From: an uncultured Sphingomonadaceae bacterium
GTDB taxonomy: Bacteria; Pseudomonadota; Alphaproteobacteria; Sphingomonadales; Sphingomonadaceae
DNA length: 34,858 nt
Direction of reading: 5' to 3'
NCBI GenBank assembly: GCA_902806235.1
Contig: CADCVW010000001.1
Coordinates: 1-34,858, forward strand
Part shown: one piece after another, positions 27,970 through 34,858 of the stretch
Layout: each line of letters begins with the position of its first letter
How positions within the stretch are numbered: the first letter of the stretch is position 1
The notes under the pieces: generated by a model
Told to the model about the DNA's origin: nothing
The model's database searches: none
What the model saw: the letters and a program-made list of their open reading frames with translations, nothing else
Translations under genes and position numbers: made by a program

Positions 27970-28237
27970 GAGGCGCCCGAGGCTAAGACGGCGAACGCCG
28001 TCTTAGCCTCGGATCAGCGCCCGCCCGGTCGGCGAGACGCTCGGCTCCGCCGAGCGAACTCGTCCGACTTCACGGCGCGGCTCCGCCGCGGCGCTCTCCT
28101 TCATCCTGTCCCAACGCGTCGGGGCCAAGCCGCGGCGACGCGTCGGACGGGTTCGGCCTAGGGCCGCCCCGGTGGGCGCCGGTCCTCGCCTTAGGCGGCG
28201 AACGCTGCGCGTCCGCCGCCTAAGGCTCGGGCGCCTC
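27970..28237. repeat. Five-hairpin structured region closed by a 12-bp outer stem
   Basis: The outer arms gaggcgcccgag (27970-27981) and ctcgggcgcctc (28226-28237) are perfect complements. Inside, in order: a perfect 14-pair hairpin (27979-27992 with 27997-28010, loop gaac), a seven-pair hairpin (28039-28045 with 28049-28055), a six-pair hairpin (28076-28081 with 28085-28090), an eight-pair stem (28114-28121 with 28136-28143) and an 11-pair stem (28190-28200 with 28214-28224). It fills the gap between two convergent genes and its right arm overlaps the queE stop. It has no T tracts. It could be a repeat composite or a folded RNA or DNA element. Confidence 0.75.
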
Positions 28238-28871
28238 ACCTTAACCCCAGCAGCTTGTGCGTCTGCAACGACAGCCGCCACCCTGGGTCGGCCATCGCCA
28301 GCGCCACCGCCGCCTCCCGCGCCGCAGCGGCATCCGAGCAGTCCATCGGCTGCACGAGGAAGTGGGCGAAGTCCCAACCGCGCAGCTCGGCAGGGTCGAT
28401 GCCCGACTGCGGCCAGACCAGCTTGAGCTCGTCGCCGCGACGCTGCACCACCTCCGTCCCCGCCTTGGGGCTGACGCACACCCAGTCGAGGCCGGGCGGC
28501 GCTGGGAGGGTACCATTGGTCTCGACCGCAATCTCGAAGCCTTCCGCGTGGAGCGCTTCGATCAGGTCGCGGTTCACCTGCAGCAGCGGTTCGCCGCCGG
28601 TGAGCACGGCGTAGGCGTGCTCGCGCGAGGTTTCACCCCACAGTCGCGCGGCGGCGCCGGCGAGCGCCCTTGCTTCGCTGAAGCGGCCGCCACCCTCCCC
28701 GTCTAGGCCGACGAATTCGGTGTCGCAGAAGCGGCAAGCGGCGGTGGCCCTGTGCGCCTCGACACCCGACCACAGGTTGCAGCCGGCGAAGCGCACGAAC
28801 ACCGCCCGGCGGCCGGCCCGCGCGCCCTCGCCCTGCAGGGTGAGGAACATTTCCTTGACCGCGTAGCTCAT
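28236..28871 (-). CDS. queE: 7-carboxy-7-deazaguanine synthase (radical SAM)
   Basis: QueE performs the radical SAM ring contraction in queuosine (preQ0) synthesis. The 211-residue product starts [20 protein letters not shown] at ATG 28871, which overlaps the queC stop by four bases (ATGA). The cluster-binding motif FAGCNLW...ACRFCDTEF has three Cys with the longer first spacing typical of Que[11 protein letters not shown] follows, and VETNGT is present. The longer open frame to 28949 is inside queC and rejected. Confidence 0.95.
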   Translation of the reverse strand: MSYAVKEMFLTLQGEGARAGRRAVFVRFAGCNLWSGVEAHRATAACRFCDTEFVGLDGEGGGRFSEARALAGAAARLWGETSREHAYAVLTGGEPLLQVNRDLIEALHAEGFEIAVETNGTLPAPPGLDWVCVSPKAGTEVVQRRGDELKLVWPQSGIDPAELRGWDFAHFLVQPMDCSDAAAAREAAVALAMADPGWRLSLQTHKLLGLR

Positions 28872-29563
28872 CGGCGCGCCGCGTAGTCGGTCGGGTCCGG
28901 CACGCCCGCTTCGGCAAAGCCGTCGCGGCGCAGGCGGCAGGCGTCGCACAGGCCGCAGTGGCGGTCGCCCGGCGCGGGATCGTAGCAGGACCAGGTAAGC
29001 GACAGGTCGAGCCCGAGCCGCACGCCCTCGCGGACGTTGTCGGCCTTGCTGTTATGGATCAGCGGCGCGCGGAAGCGGAACGGCCGGCCCTCGACGCCGG
29101 CCTTGGTTGCCACGGCGGCCAAAGCCTCGAAGGCTTGTACGAACTCCGGGCGGCAATCGGGATAGCCCGCGTAGTCGAGCGAGTGGACGCCGAGCCAGAT
29201 CTCCCCCGCGCTCGCCGCCTCCGCCCAGCCAAGCGCAAGCGATAGGAATAAGGTGTTGCGCGCGGGGACGTAAGTGACGGGGATGCCCTCCCCCGGCCCG
29301 TCCTTCGGCACCGCGATGTCCGCGGTCAGCGCCGAGCCGCCGAAGGCGCGCAGGTCAAGCGGCACGACGACGTGGCGGGCGACCCCGAGCGACGCTGCGA
29401 CGCGCGCCGCGGCGGCGAGCTCGACGCGGTGGCGTTGGCCGTAGTCGACGGTGAGCGCGAGGAGGCCCAAGCCCTCCTCTCGTGCGAGCGCGGCGGCGAC
29501 GCCCGAGTCGAGCCCGCCGGAGAGCAGGACCACGGCGAGGGGTTGGGGCGATGCGGAAGTCAC
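28868..29563 (-). CDS. queC: 7-cyano-7-deazaguanine synthase
   Basis: QueC converts carboxy-deazaguanine and ammonia to preQ0 using ATP. The 231-residue product has the PP-loop SGGLDS (15-20), TVDYGQRH, the [14 protein letters not shown] stretch, and a C-terminal zinc site SCYDP...[11 protein letters not shown] with four Cys. It starts at GTG 29563-29561. It is translationally coupled to queE. The queD and queF partners are not in the window. Confidence 0.96.
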   Translation of the reverse strand: MTSASPQPLAVVLLSGGLDSGVAAALAREEGLGLLALTVDYGQRHRVELAAAARVAASLGVARHVVVPLDLRAFGGSALTADIAVPKDGPGEGIPVTYVPARNTLFLSLALGWAEAASAGEIWLGVHSLDYAGYPDCRPEFVQAFEALAAVATKAGVEGRPFRFRAPLIHNSKADNVREGVRLGLDLSLTWSCYDPAPGDRHCGLCDACRLRRDGFAEAGVPDPTDYAARR

Positions 29564-29610
29564 GTCGGCGGGCGGCTATCCGGGCAGGCGCGCCTTCGCA
29601 AGCGCTCCAC

Positions 29611-29647
29611 AAAAACGGGCCGTCCGACTCGAAGAGTCCGACGGCCC
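29611..29647 (-). terminator. Strong Rho-independent terminator on the minus strand
   Basis: The arms 29617-29630 and 29634-29647 pair at 13 of 14 positions with a three-base loop. On the minus strand the stem is followed at once by g and TTTTT (29615-29611). It ends transcription from the argD-argF-hslO direction before queC. Confidence 0.85.
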
Positions 29648-29715
29648 AGGATGGAGGCCGTTAAGCCCCGCTAGGGAGGGAAGCGTGCCCAAGAGCACGC
29701 CACCCCGTCTACATA
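29611..29715 (-). ncRNA. Candidate small RNA or structured 3' UTR between hslO and queC
   Basis: Reading the minus strand, an AT-rich stretch (29755 to 29710, out of keeping with its surroundings) with a TATGTA at 29715-29710 precedes a hairpin (gcgtgc/gcacgc, 29700-29695 with 29688-29683). Next comes an unpaired CCCTCCC (29680 to 29674 region) that could pair with ribosome-binding sites, and then a strong terminator. No -35 box is convincing, so it may instead be the end of the hslO transcript. Confidence 0.4.
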
Positions 29716-29788
29716 ACATTGGTAAACACGGAATGAATAGAAGAATGCATAAGGTGTCGCGAAGCGGGCCTATGCCGCCGGGCGCGGC

Positions 29789-30727
29789 TCAGGCGAACTC
29801 GTCGAGCCCGATCCGGTAGTGGGACGAGCAGAATTCGCAGTCGACGCCGATCACCCCGTCCGCGTCGGCCATCGCCGCTCGCTCGTCGGCGGGGAAACGG
29901 CCGATCACGTCGCGAAAGTGCTCCGGGTCGCAGCGGCAGCCCTGGCTGAGCTGCACCGGTGCGGTCAGCCGCACTTCGCCCTCGTCGTGGAACAAGCGCC
30001 AGATCAGCGTCTCGGCCGAAAGCGTCGGGTCGACCAGCTCCGCGTCCGAGACGGTGACGCCCAACGCGTGGACGTGCTCCCATTCCGGATGGTCGAGTCG
30101 GGTGTGGATGCGCTCGCGCCCTTCCTCGCCTTCCGCCAGATGCTGGAGAAGGAGGCCGCCCGCGAGCCGCCCGCCGGGATCGATCGCGAGCCGCACCAGG
30201 CTCGGGATCTGCTCGGACTGGCCGAAGTAGGACTCGGCCGCCTCCGCAAGGCTGGCGCCCTCCAGCGGGACGATGCCCTGATAGCGTTCGCCGGTGGTCG
30301 CCATGTCGAAGGTGATGGCGAGGTAGCCGCGGCCGAACAGCGCGAAGAGCGACGGCTGCGCCGGCATCTCCGCCAGCCGCTCGGGGTCGTGCCGGACGTA
30401 GCCGCGCAGCACACCGTCGCGGAAGTCGCAGACGAGGAGGTCGACGATGCCCCGCTCCGTCTGCGCCTGCATGGTGAGCTGGCCGCCCGCTTCCTTGAGG
30501 AGCGAGCCGAGCAGCGCCGTGAGGGTGACGGCCTCAGCCAGCAGCCGGGCGATGACGGGCGGGTAGTCGTGGTTGTCGAGGATGCGGCCGAGCGCCGGCC
30601 CGAGCCGCACGAGCCGCCCGCGCGAGTGGCGGGAAGCGATGGTGAAGCCGCGCGCGACGTCGAGCTCGATCGACACGTCGCGGCCGGCGGCGTCGGAACC
30701 TCCGTTCAAGCCAGTTCTCCGAAACAC
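29789..30727 (-). CDS. hslO: Hsp33 redox-regulated chaperone
   Basis: Hsp33 is a holdase activated when its zinc-binding cysteines are oxidised. The product has [44 protein letters not shown] and YQGIVPL. The C-terminal zinc switch is SQGCRCDPE (CxC) followed by DCEFCSSHY (CxxC), so all four ligands are present. The 312-residue frame starts at a GTG inside argF; a downstream GTG at 30676, giving [11 protein letters not shown], is the main alternative, since a ggaggt lies between the two but fits neither well. It is the third gene of argD-argF-hslO. Confidence 0.93.
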   Translation of the reverse strand: MFRRTGLNGGSDAAGRDVSIELDVARGFTIASRHSRGRLVRLGPALGRILDNHDYPPVIARLLAEAVTLTALLGSLLKEAGGQLTMQAQTERGIVDLLVCDFRDGVLRGYVRHDPERLAEMPAQPSLFALFGRGYLAITFDMATTGERYQGIVPLEGASLAEAAESYFGQSEQIPSLVRLAIDPGGRLAGGLLLQHLAEGEEGRERIHTRLDHPEWEHVHALGVTVSDAELVDPTLSAETLIWRLFHDEGEVRLTAPVQLSQGCRCDPEHFRDVIGRFPADERAAMADADGVIGVDCEFCSSHYRIGLDEFA

Positions 30728-31641
30728 CAGAGCAGGATCGACTTCTGCGCGTGAACGCGGTTCTCCGCCTCGTCCCAGACGGCGGAGGCGGGACCGTCGA
30801 GCACGGCGTTGACCACCTCCTCACCGCGGTGGGCGGGAAGGCAGTGGAGGAACAGTGCGTCAGCCCGGGCGCGCGCCATTAGCTCCTCCGTGACCTGGTA
30901 GGGCCGCATCGCCGCGAGCTTCGCGGCTTGCGCAGACCCTTCCTGCCCCATGCTGATCCAGGTGTCGGTAGCGACCACGTCCGCGCCGTCGACTGCTTCG
31001 CGCGCGTCCCGCGTAACGCGGACGCGCAGGCCGCGCGCTTCCGCTTCGCGGAGCAGCGCGGGACCGGGCGCGTGGGCCTCGGGGCAGGCGACCGCCACCT
31101 CCATGCGCAGGAGCCACGCGGCCTCGATCAGCGAATGGAGCATGTTGTTTGCATCGCCGAGCCACGCCCAGCACAGGCCGGGGAGCGCCTTGCCGCGCTC
31201 CACGACGGTGAGGAGATCCGCGGCGAGCTGGCAGGGGTGCGACAGGTCGGTAAGGCCGTTGACGACGGGCACGGTGGCGTGCTCCGCAAATTCCTCGAGC
31301 TTGGCGTGGTCGTCCGTTCGGAGTGCGATAGCATCGACGTAGCGCGACAGCACGCGCGCGGTATCGGCGATCGTTTCGCCGCGGCCGAGCTGGGTGCCGG
31401 CGGCGTCGAGCACGATCGTCGAGCCGCCGAGCTGGCGCATGGCGATGTCGAACGACACGCGGGTGCGGGTGGACGGCTTTTCGAAGATGGTGGCGAGCAC
31501 GCGGCCGGCGAGCGGCGCGTCGCGATCGGGCTTTCCGCGCGGCTGGCCCGCCCTCGCCTCCTTGCGGTCGAGCGCGTCGCTGAGCATGGCGGCGAGCGCG
31601 TCGCCGCCCGCGTCGCCGAGCGATAGGAAATGGCGGATCAC
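30706..31641 (-). CDS. argF: Ornithine carbamoyltransferase
   Basis: ArgF makes citrulline from ornithine and carbamoyl phosphate in arginine synthesis. The 311-residue product has the carbamoyl-phosphate loop STRTR (57-61), HPCQ (135-138), the ornithine-binding DTWISMGQE region (226-234) and HCLPA (266-270). The start ATG overlaps the argD stop by four bases. The 3' end overlaps the hslO frame. It is probably coupled in translation to argD. Confidence 0.96.
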   Translation of the reverse strand: MIRHFLSLGDAGGDALAAMLSDALDRKEARAGQPRGKPDRDAPLAGRVLATIFEKPSTRTRVSFDIAMRQLGGSTIVLDAAGTQLGRGETIADTARVLSRYVDAIALRTDDHAKLEEFAEHATVPVVNGLTDLSHPCQLAADLLTVVERGKALPGLCWAWLGDANNMLHSLIEAAWLLRMEVAVACPEAHAPGPALLREAEARGLRVRVTRDAREAVDGADVVATDTWISMGQEGSAQAAKLAAMRPYQVTEELMARARADALFLHCLPAHRGEEVVNAVLDGPASAVWDEAENRVHAQKSILLWCFGELA

Positions 31642-32828
31642 GCGGCGGCGGCCCGGGCGTAGTCCGCGGCGCCAGCCGAGAGCTTCTCCATGAACTCAGC
31701 GAGATGCGCCTCTTCCACCACCAGCGGCGGCAGGATGCGGACGACGTTCTCGCCCGCCGCGACCGTCAGCAGGCCGTGATGATCGCGCAGGTGGGCGACG
31801 AAGGCGCGGCTGTCCGAGCGCATCTTGAGGCCGAGCATTAACCCCATGCCGCGGGTGCCCTCAAACAGGTCGGCGTGGTTGGGGATGAACTGCTCGAGCG
31901 ACGCGCGCAGCCGCTCGCCCATGCGCTCGACGTGCGGGAGGAAGCCGGGCGCGGACATCACGTCGAGCACGGCGTCGCCAGCGGCCATCGCCAAAGGATT
32001 GCCGCCGTAGGTCGAGCCGTGGGTGCCGATGGTCATGCCGGCGGCTGCGCTCTCGGTCGCCAGGCAGGCGCCGAGCGGGAAGCCGCCGCCGATCGCCTTG
32101 GCGATCGCCATGACGTCGGGCGTTACGCCGTACTTCTGATAGGCGAACAGCGCGCCGGTGCGGCCCATGCCGCACTGCACCTCGTCGAAGATGAGCAGGG
32201 CGTCGTGCTCGTCGGCGAGGTCGCGGAGGCCTTGCAGGAATGCAGGCGACGCGGGCTTGACGCCGCCTTCGCCCTGAATCGGTTCGACGAGGAAGCCGGC
32301 GGTGCGGTCGCTCGCCGCGGCGCGGGCGGCGTCCAAGTCGTCGAACTCGACTACAGCAAAGCCGGGCAGCAACGGGGCGAAGCCGTCGCGCAGCTTCTCC
32401 TGGTTCGTCGCACTGATCGCGCCGAGCGTTCGGCCGTGGAAGGCGTTGGTGAAGGAGATGATTTCCGTGCGATGCGCGGCGCCGCGCACGTGGTGGAATC
32501 GGCGCGCGGTCTTGATCGCGCACTCGATCGCTTCGGCGCCCGAGTTGGTGAAGAACACGGTGTCGGCGAAGCTGTTATCCACCAACCGTTGCGCGAGCCG
32601 CTCGCCCTGCGGGCTGCCGTACAGGTTGGAGACGTGCATCAGCGTCGCGGCCTGGCGCTGGATCGCTTCCACCAGGTGAGGGTGGCCGTGGCCGAGCGCG
32701 TTCACGGCGATGCCGGACGCGAAATCGAGGTAGCGCTCACCGTTCTCCCCAAACAGGTAGCAGCCCTCCCCGCGCACCGGGCGCACCGCGCTCCGGGGAT
32801 AAACGGGCATCAGCGGGGTGATCGCCAT
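31638..32828 (-). CDS. argD: Acetylornithine aminotransferase
   Basis: ArgD is a PLP class III aminotransferase of arginine synthesis, which in many bacteria also serves lysine synthesis. The 396-residue product has NSGAEA (95-100, PLP phosphate binding), [21 protein letters not shown] with the PLP-contacting Asp215 and [13 protein letters not shown] with the Schiff-base Lys244. The ATG at 32828 has gaggag about nine bases upstream. It is first in argD-argF-hslO, and a terminator-like hairpin lies only about 30 bases before the start. Confidence 0.96.
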   Translation of the reverse strand: MAITPLMPVYPRSAVRPVRGEGCYLFGENGERYLDFASGIAVNALGHGHPHLVEAIQRQAATLMHVSNLYGSPQGERLAQRLVDNSFADTVFFTNSGAEAIECAIKTARRFHHVRGAAHRTEIISFTNAFHGRTLGAISATNQEKLRDGFAPLLPGFAVVEFDDLDAARAAASDRTAGFLVEPIQGEGGVKPASPAFLQGLRDLADEHDALLIFDEVQCGMGRTGALFAYQKYGVTPDVMAIAKAIGGGFPLGACLATESAAAGMTIGTHGSTYGGNPLAMAAGDAVLDVMSAPGFLPHVERMGERLRASLEQFIPNHADLFEGTRGMGLMLGLKMRSDSRAFVAHLRDHHGLLTVAAGENVVRILPPLVVEEAHLAEFMEKLSAGAADYARAAAA

Positions 32829-32857
32829 GGCGCGGGCTCCTCGACAGGCCGGAACGC

Positions 32858-32883
32858 AAAAAGGCGGCCCCGAACGGCCGCCT
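32858..32883 (-). terminator. Terminator-like hairpin immediately upstream of argD
   Basis: The arms aggcggcc (32862-32869) and ggccgcct (32876-32883) give eight pairs with a six-base loop. On the minus strand this is followed by TTTTT (32862-32858). It ends about 30 bases before the argD start, so it could be a back-up terminator for the upstream gene or an attenuator in the argD leader. Confidence 0.75.
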
Positions 32884-32903
32884 CCTGCGGAACCGCGATG
32901 TAG

Positions 32904-32938
32904 AAAAGGCGGCGCGGCGCGTCAACGCGCCGCGCCGC
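32904..32938 (-). terminator. Rho-independent terminator of the YDDRR-repeat gene
   Basis: A perfect 13-pair stem (32909-32921 with 32926-32938, arm gcggcgcggcgcg) has a four-base loop. On the minus strand it is followed by c and TTTT (32907-32904). It lies 12 bases after the stop codon of the upstream gene. Confidence 0.88.
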
Positions 32939-32949
32939 TCTTCCCTCGA

Positions 32950-33423
32950 CTAGCGCCGGAAGCGGTAGTCGTCGTCGCGGTCGTAGCGACGGTCGTCGTA
33001 GCGACGGTCGTCGTAGCGACGGTCGTCGTAACGCCGGTCGTCGTAACGCCGGTCGTCGTAACGCCGGTCGTCGTAACGTCGCCCGTCGAGGCGGTCCTCG
33101 CGGACTTGCTCGCGCAGCAGGACGATGCGGCGGTCGAGCTCGTAGGCCTCGCGCTGGCTGATGCCGTCGTAACGGAAGCGGTCGAATAGGGCGCGGAGCT
33201 GGTAGGCCTCGCGGTTCAGCCGACTGGCTTCGGCGCGCGAAAATTGGCCGCGGTCGCTAAGGAGCTGGACGCGCTGCTGCAGCCGATCGATCCGCACCGC
33301 GTACTGCTGGCCTTGCTGCTGATAGCCGTAGCCGCGCTGCTGCGGGCGGTACTGGGCGGCAGCGGGGACCGCCGCGATCAGCGCGCTCGCGGCGAGGGCG
33401 GCGGAGAAGAGAAACTTACGCAT
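32950..33423 (-). CDS. Exported protein with a coiled-coil core and C-terminal RRYDD tandem repeats
   Basis: The 157-residue product has a signal peptide (about 1-23, AAVPAAAQ), then a Tyr/Gln-rich stretch (YRPQQRGYGYQQQGQQY). A helical Leu/Arg/Glu-rich core of about 70 residues follows (IDRLQQRVQLLSDRGQ, LNREAYQLRALFDRFR, AYELDRRIVLLREQ). The tail has six RRYDD units plus a seventh ending RRYDR. I do not know a named family, though similar short RYDDR-rich periplasmic proteins occur in sphingomonads. Charge patterning suggests nucleic-acid or polyanion contact or self-association, but that is a guess. Translation starts at ATG 33423 behind aggag, which sits in a hairpin loop. Confidence 0.82.
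   Translation of the reverse strand: MRKFLFSAALAASALIAAVPAAAQYRPQQRGYGYQQQGQQYAVRIDRLQQRVQLLSDRGQFSRAEASRLNREAYQLRALFDRFRYDGISQREAYELDRRIVLLREQVREDRLDGRRYDDRRYDDRRYDDRRYDDRRYDDRRYDDRRYDRDDDYRFRR
32981..33080. repeat. 15-bp coding tandem repeat (two unit variants)
   Basis: On the plus strand about seven 15-base units are seen. About three copies of a gtcgtcgtagcgacg type lie nearer the gene's 3' end and about three of a gtcgtcgtaacgccg type follow. Both encode the same RRYDD unit. The block arrangement suggests stepwise expansion by slippage. There are no spacers, so this is not a CRISPR array. Confidence 0.85.
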
Positions 33424-33455
33424 GATACGGCACTCCTGGTGGGTGTGCTCGTATC
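33424..33455 (-). promoter_or_regulatory. Leader hairpin holding the Shine-Dalgarno of the YDDRR gene
   Basis: The arms gatacg and cgtatc (33450-33455 with 33424-33429), extended by gca/tgc across one bulged base, form a stem directly against the ATG. The aggag ribosome site is in the loop. This could tune translation, for example as a temperature- or protein-sensitive leader. Confidence 0.5.
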
Positions 33456-33505
33456 GTTAGCGTCACGACGTTGCAGCGGGGCTGAACGCGCTCGACAGCC
33501 ACCGT

Positions 33506-34348
33506 TCAGTTCTTCAGCCGCCAGCCGCGCTTGAGAAGCGCGTAGATCAGCGCCGCCAGCGCTAAATTAATCGCCAGCAGCAGCAGCGCACCGAACAGCA
33601 CCGGCGAGTCGGCGCGGCCGAGGAAGCCGTAGCGGAAGCCGCTGATCGCGTAGAAGAAGGGGTTGGCGTGCATCACGGCGCTGAAAACGGGCGACACGCG
33701 GTCGACCGAGTAGAAGGTGCCGGACAGCAGCGACAAGGGCGCGATCACGAAGTTGGTGACCGCCGACGCGTGGTCAAACTTCTCCGCCCAGATCGAGGTA
33801 AGCAGGCCCATCAGCGCCGTCATGGTGCTGCCCATCAGCCCAAACCACAGCACCGCCGGCAGCGCGCGCGGGGTGACGTCGACCCCCGGCCACAGCGCCA
33901 TCGCCAGCCACACCGCCGCCCCGACCAGCAGCGCGCGGGTGACCGCCGCGCCCGTCATCGCCGCCATCAGCTCGGCGACCGATAGGGGCGGCATCAAATA
34001 ATCGACGATGGTGCCCTGCATCTTGCCGACCAGCAGCGAGAAGCTAGAATTCGCGAAGCTGTTCTGGATCATACCCATGATGATCAGCCCCGGCGCGATG
34101 AAATCGGCGAAGGGGACGCCCATCACCGCGGGCCGCGCGCCGCCGAGCGCGAGCGTGAAGATCACGAGGAACAGCAGGGTGGTCAGCGCGGGGGCCCACA
34201 CCGTCTGCAGCTGCACCTTGAAGAAGCGGCGCACTTCCTTGATATAAAGCGTTCGCAGGCCGCCCCAGTTGACGTTCCGGATGACCGGTTCGCCAGGGGC
34301 GGTCCGCACCCAATTCCCTGAGCGCGCGGGCTCCGTCCTATCCGCCAT
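33506..34348 (-). CDS. ABC-2 type transporter permease
   Basis: With ATG 34348 the product is 280 residues. A cytoplasmic N terminus (WGGLRTLYIKEVRRFFKV, an ABC-2 elbow helix) precedes about six transmembrane helices. The ABC-2 signature NFVIAPLSLLSGTFYSVD and NPFFYAISGFRYGFLG are clear, as in NodJ/DrrB-type permeases. Substrate is unknown. The open frame continues upstream to 34519, but that part is antisense to gcrA. No ATP-binding partner gene is adjacent (33424-33505 is an 82-bp gap), so its ATPase must be elsewhere or in the missing flank. Confidence 0.9.
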   Translation of the reverse strand: MADRTEPARSGNWVRTAPGEPVIRNVNWGGLRTLYIKEVRRFFKVQLQTVWAPALTTLLFLVIFTLALGGARPAVMGVPFADFIAPGLIIMGMIQNSFANSSFSLLVGKMQGTIVDYLMPPLSVAELMAAMTGAAVTRALLVGAAVWLAMALWPGVDVTPRALPAVLWFGLMGSTMTALMGLLTSIWAEKFDHASAVTNFVIAPLSLLSGTFYSVDRVSPVFSAVMHANPFFYAISGFRYGFLGRADSPVLFGALLLLAINLALAALIYALLKRGWRLKN

Positions 34349-34403
34349 GGACCGGTCGGTAGAGGCTGGCCGCACCCGCCGCAAGCAAGAGGTTTTCCTG
34401 CCC

Positions 34404-34858
34404 ATGTCCTGGACCGAAGAGCGGATCGAGACGCTGCGCCGCCTGTGGGAGGAAGGCCAGACCGCGAGCCAGATCGCCCAGGCGATTGGCGGCATCAGCC
34501 GCAACGCGGTGATCGGCAAGGCGCACCGGCTGGGGCTGCAGTCGCGCCCCTCCCCCGTCCGCCCGAACGAGCCCGCGCCGCCGGAGGAAGCGGCGGTGAT
34601 CGATCACCTCGCGATCGCCCCCACCGACGCGCCGGGCGAGGACGACGAGCCCAACGCGGTCGACCTAGAGGAAGCGGCGGAACTGGAGGAGGAGATCGCC
34701 GAGGACGAGGCGACTGAGAGCGAGGAAGAAGCGTTGGACGTCTCCCCCGCCGAGGCGGCCGCGCCGGCACCCGTCGCCGCGCCAAAGCCGGAACTGGTGC
34801 TGCGCTCGGTCGGCCCCGGCGGCTTCCTGCGCCAGGGCCCGGGTGACCAGCAGGCGCC
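34404..34858 (+). CDS. gcrA: GcrA cell-cycle regulator, 3' truncated by the window
   Basis: GcrA is a sigma70-binding cell-cycle regulator of alphaproteobacteria that recognises CcrM-methylated promoters. The product starts MSWTEERIETLRRLW with the winged-helix DNA-binding domain (1-45, ISRNAVIGKAHRLGL). A long acidic Glu/Asp/Ala linker follows (about 55-125), then the start of the conserved C-terminal sigma2-binding region (LVLRSVGPGGF). The window ends before the usual Cys-rich end. The ATG follows agagg about 11 bases upstream. It is divergent from the permease with 55 bp between them. Confidence 0.9.
   Translation, partial: MSWTEERIETLRRLWEEGQTASQIAQAIGGISRNAVIGKAHRLGLQSRPSPVRPNEPAPPEEAAVIDHLAIAPTDAPGEDDEPNAVDLEEAAELEEEIAEDEATESEEEALDVSPAEAAAPAPVAAPKPELVLRSVGPGGFLRQGPGDQQA

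Noticed and set aside
29451-29819. Plus-strand 122-codon frame across the hslO-queC gap
   Set aside because: It is mostly antisense to queC, crosses a terminator hairpin and has no ribosome site.
32981-33080. CRISPR-like short repeats
   Set aside because: Units are 15 bases in direct tandem with no spacers and lie in frame within a gene.
34349-34519. N-terminal extension of the ABC permease to 34519
   Set aside because: It is antisense to the conserved DNA-binding domain of gcrA and lacks permease features.

Overview
The window reads as two unrelated pieces of high-GC bacterial DNA joined near position 4,750-4,835. The left piece (1 to about 4,760) carries the end of an alpha-type glutamine synthetase, a secreted amidohydrolase and a secreted Asp-box (BNR/VPS10-like) beta-propeller protein. 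This gene content and style resembles Gemmatimonadota or another non-proteobacterial soil lineage. The right piece (from about 4,800 to the end) is alphaproteobacterial and most like Sphingomonadales. It has a CpaD/CpaE/TadB/TadC pilus cluster, glyQ-glyS-ppdK, rplY-pth-ychF, petABC, hemF, lipB, queC-queE, argD-argF-hslO and gcrA. No database search was possible, so the lineages are inferred from protein character and gene order.

Layout. 1-744: glnA fragment. 881-2083 (-): amidohydrolase, with a large inverted repeat between the two convergent genes. 2084-2491: divergent intergenic region. 2492-4822: Asp-box protein that stops early, at the junction. 4836-8781: cpaD, cpaE, tadB and tadC, with no cpaF between cpaE and tadB, followed by a terminator and a small coiled-coil membrane protein. 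9387-15720 (-): glyQ, glyS, ppdK. 15858-20005 (+): TraB/GumN protein, L25, Pth, YchF, MaoC-like hydratase. 20150-23075 (-): cytochrome bc1 complex. 23313-25199 (+): trmL, hemF, GNAT. 25192-25938 (-): membrane protein. 26011-27960 (+): lipB, a Met/Gly/Asn-rich lipoprotein and a secreted unknown. 28236-29563 (-): queC-queE. 29789-32828 (-): argD-argF-hslO. 32950-34348 (-): YDDRR-repeat secreted protein and an ABC-2 permease. 34404-end (+): gcrA.

The coding content of the right piece is mostly ordinary core metabolism, translation and respiration. What stands out is non-coding or repeat structure. Two palindromic repeat elements lie in frame inside glyS, and a third lies between glyQ and glyS. 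A classic inverted-repeat pair precedes the MaoC gene. A five-hairpin, roughly 270-bp structure closed by a 12-bp outer stem lies next to queE. A possible small RNA with a CCCTCCC motif lies between hslO and queC. Two terminators are stacked just upstream of argD. Two small secreted proteins have short tandem coding repeats. I see no CRISPR array, prophage, transposase, rRNA or tRNA, and no convincing new multi-gene system. The strongest unusual signals are the chimeric junction, the missing cpaF and the repeat-invaded glyS.
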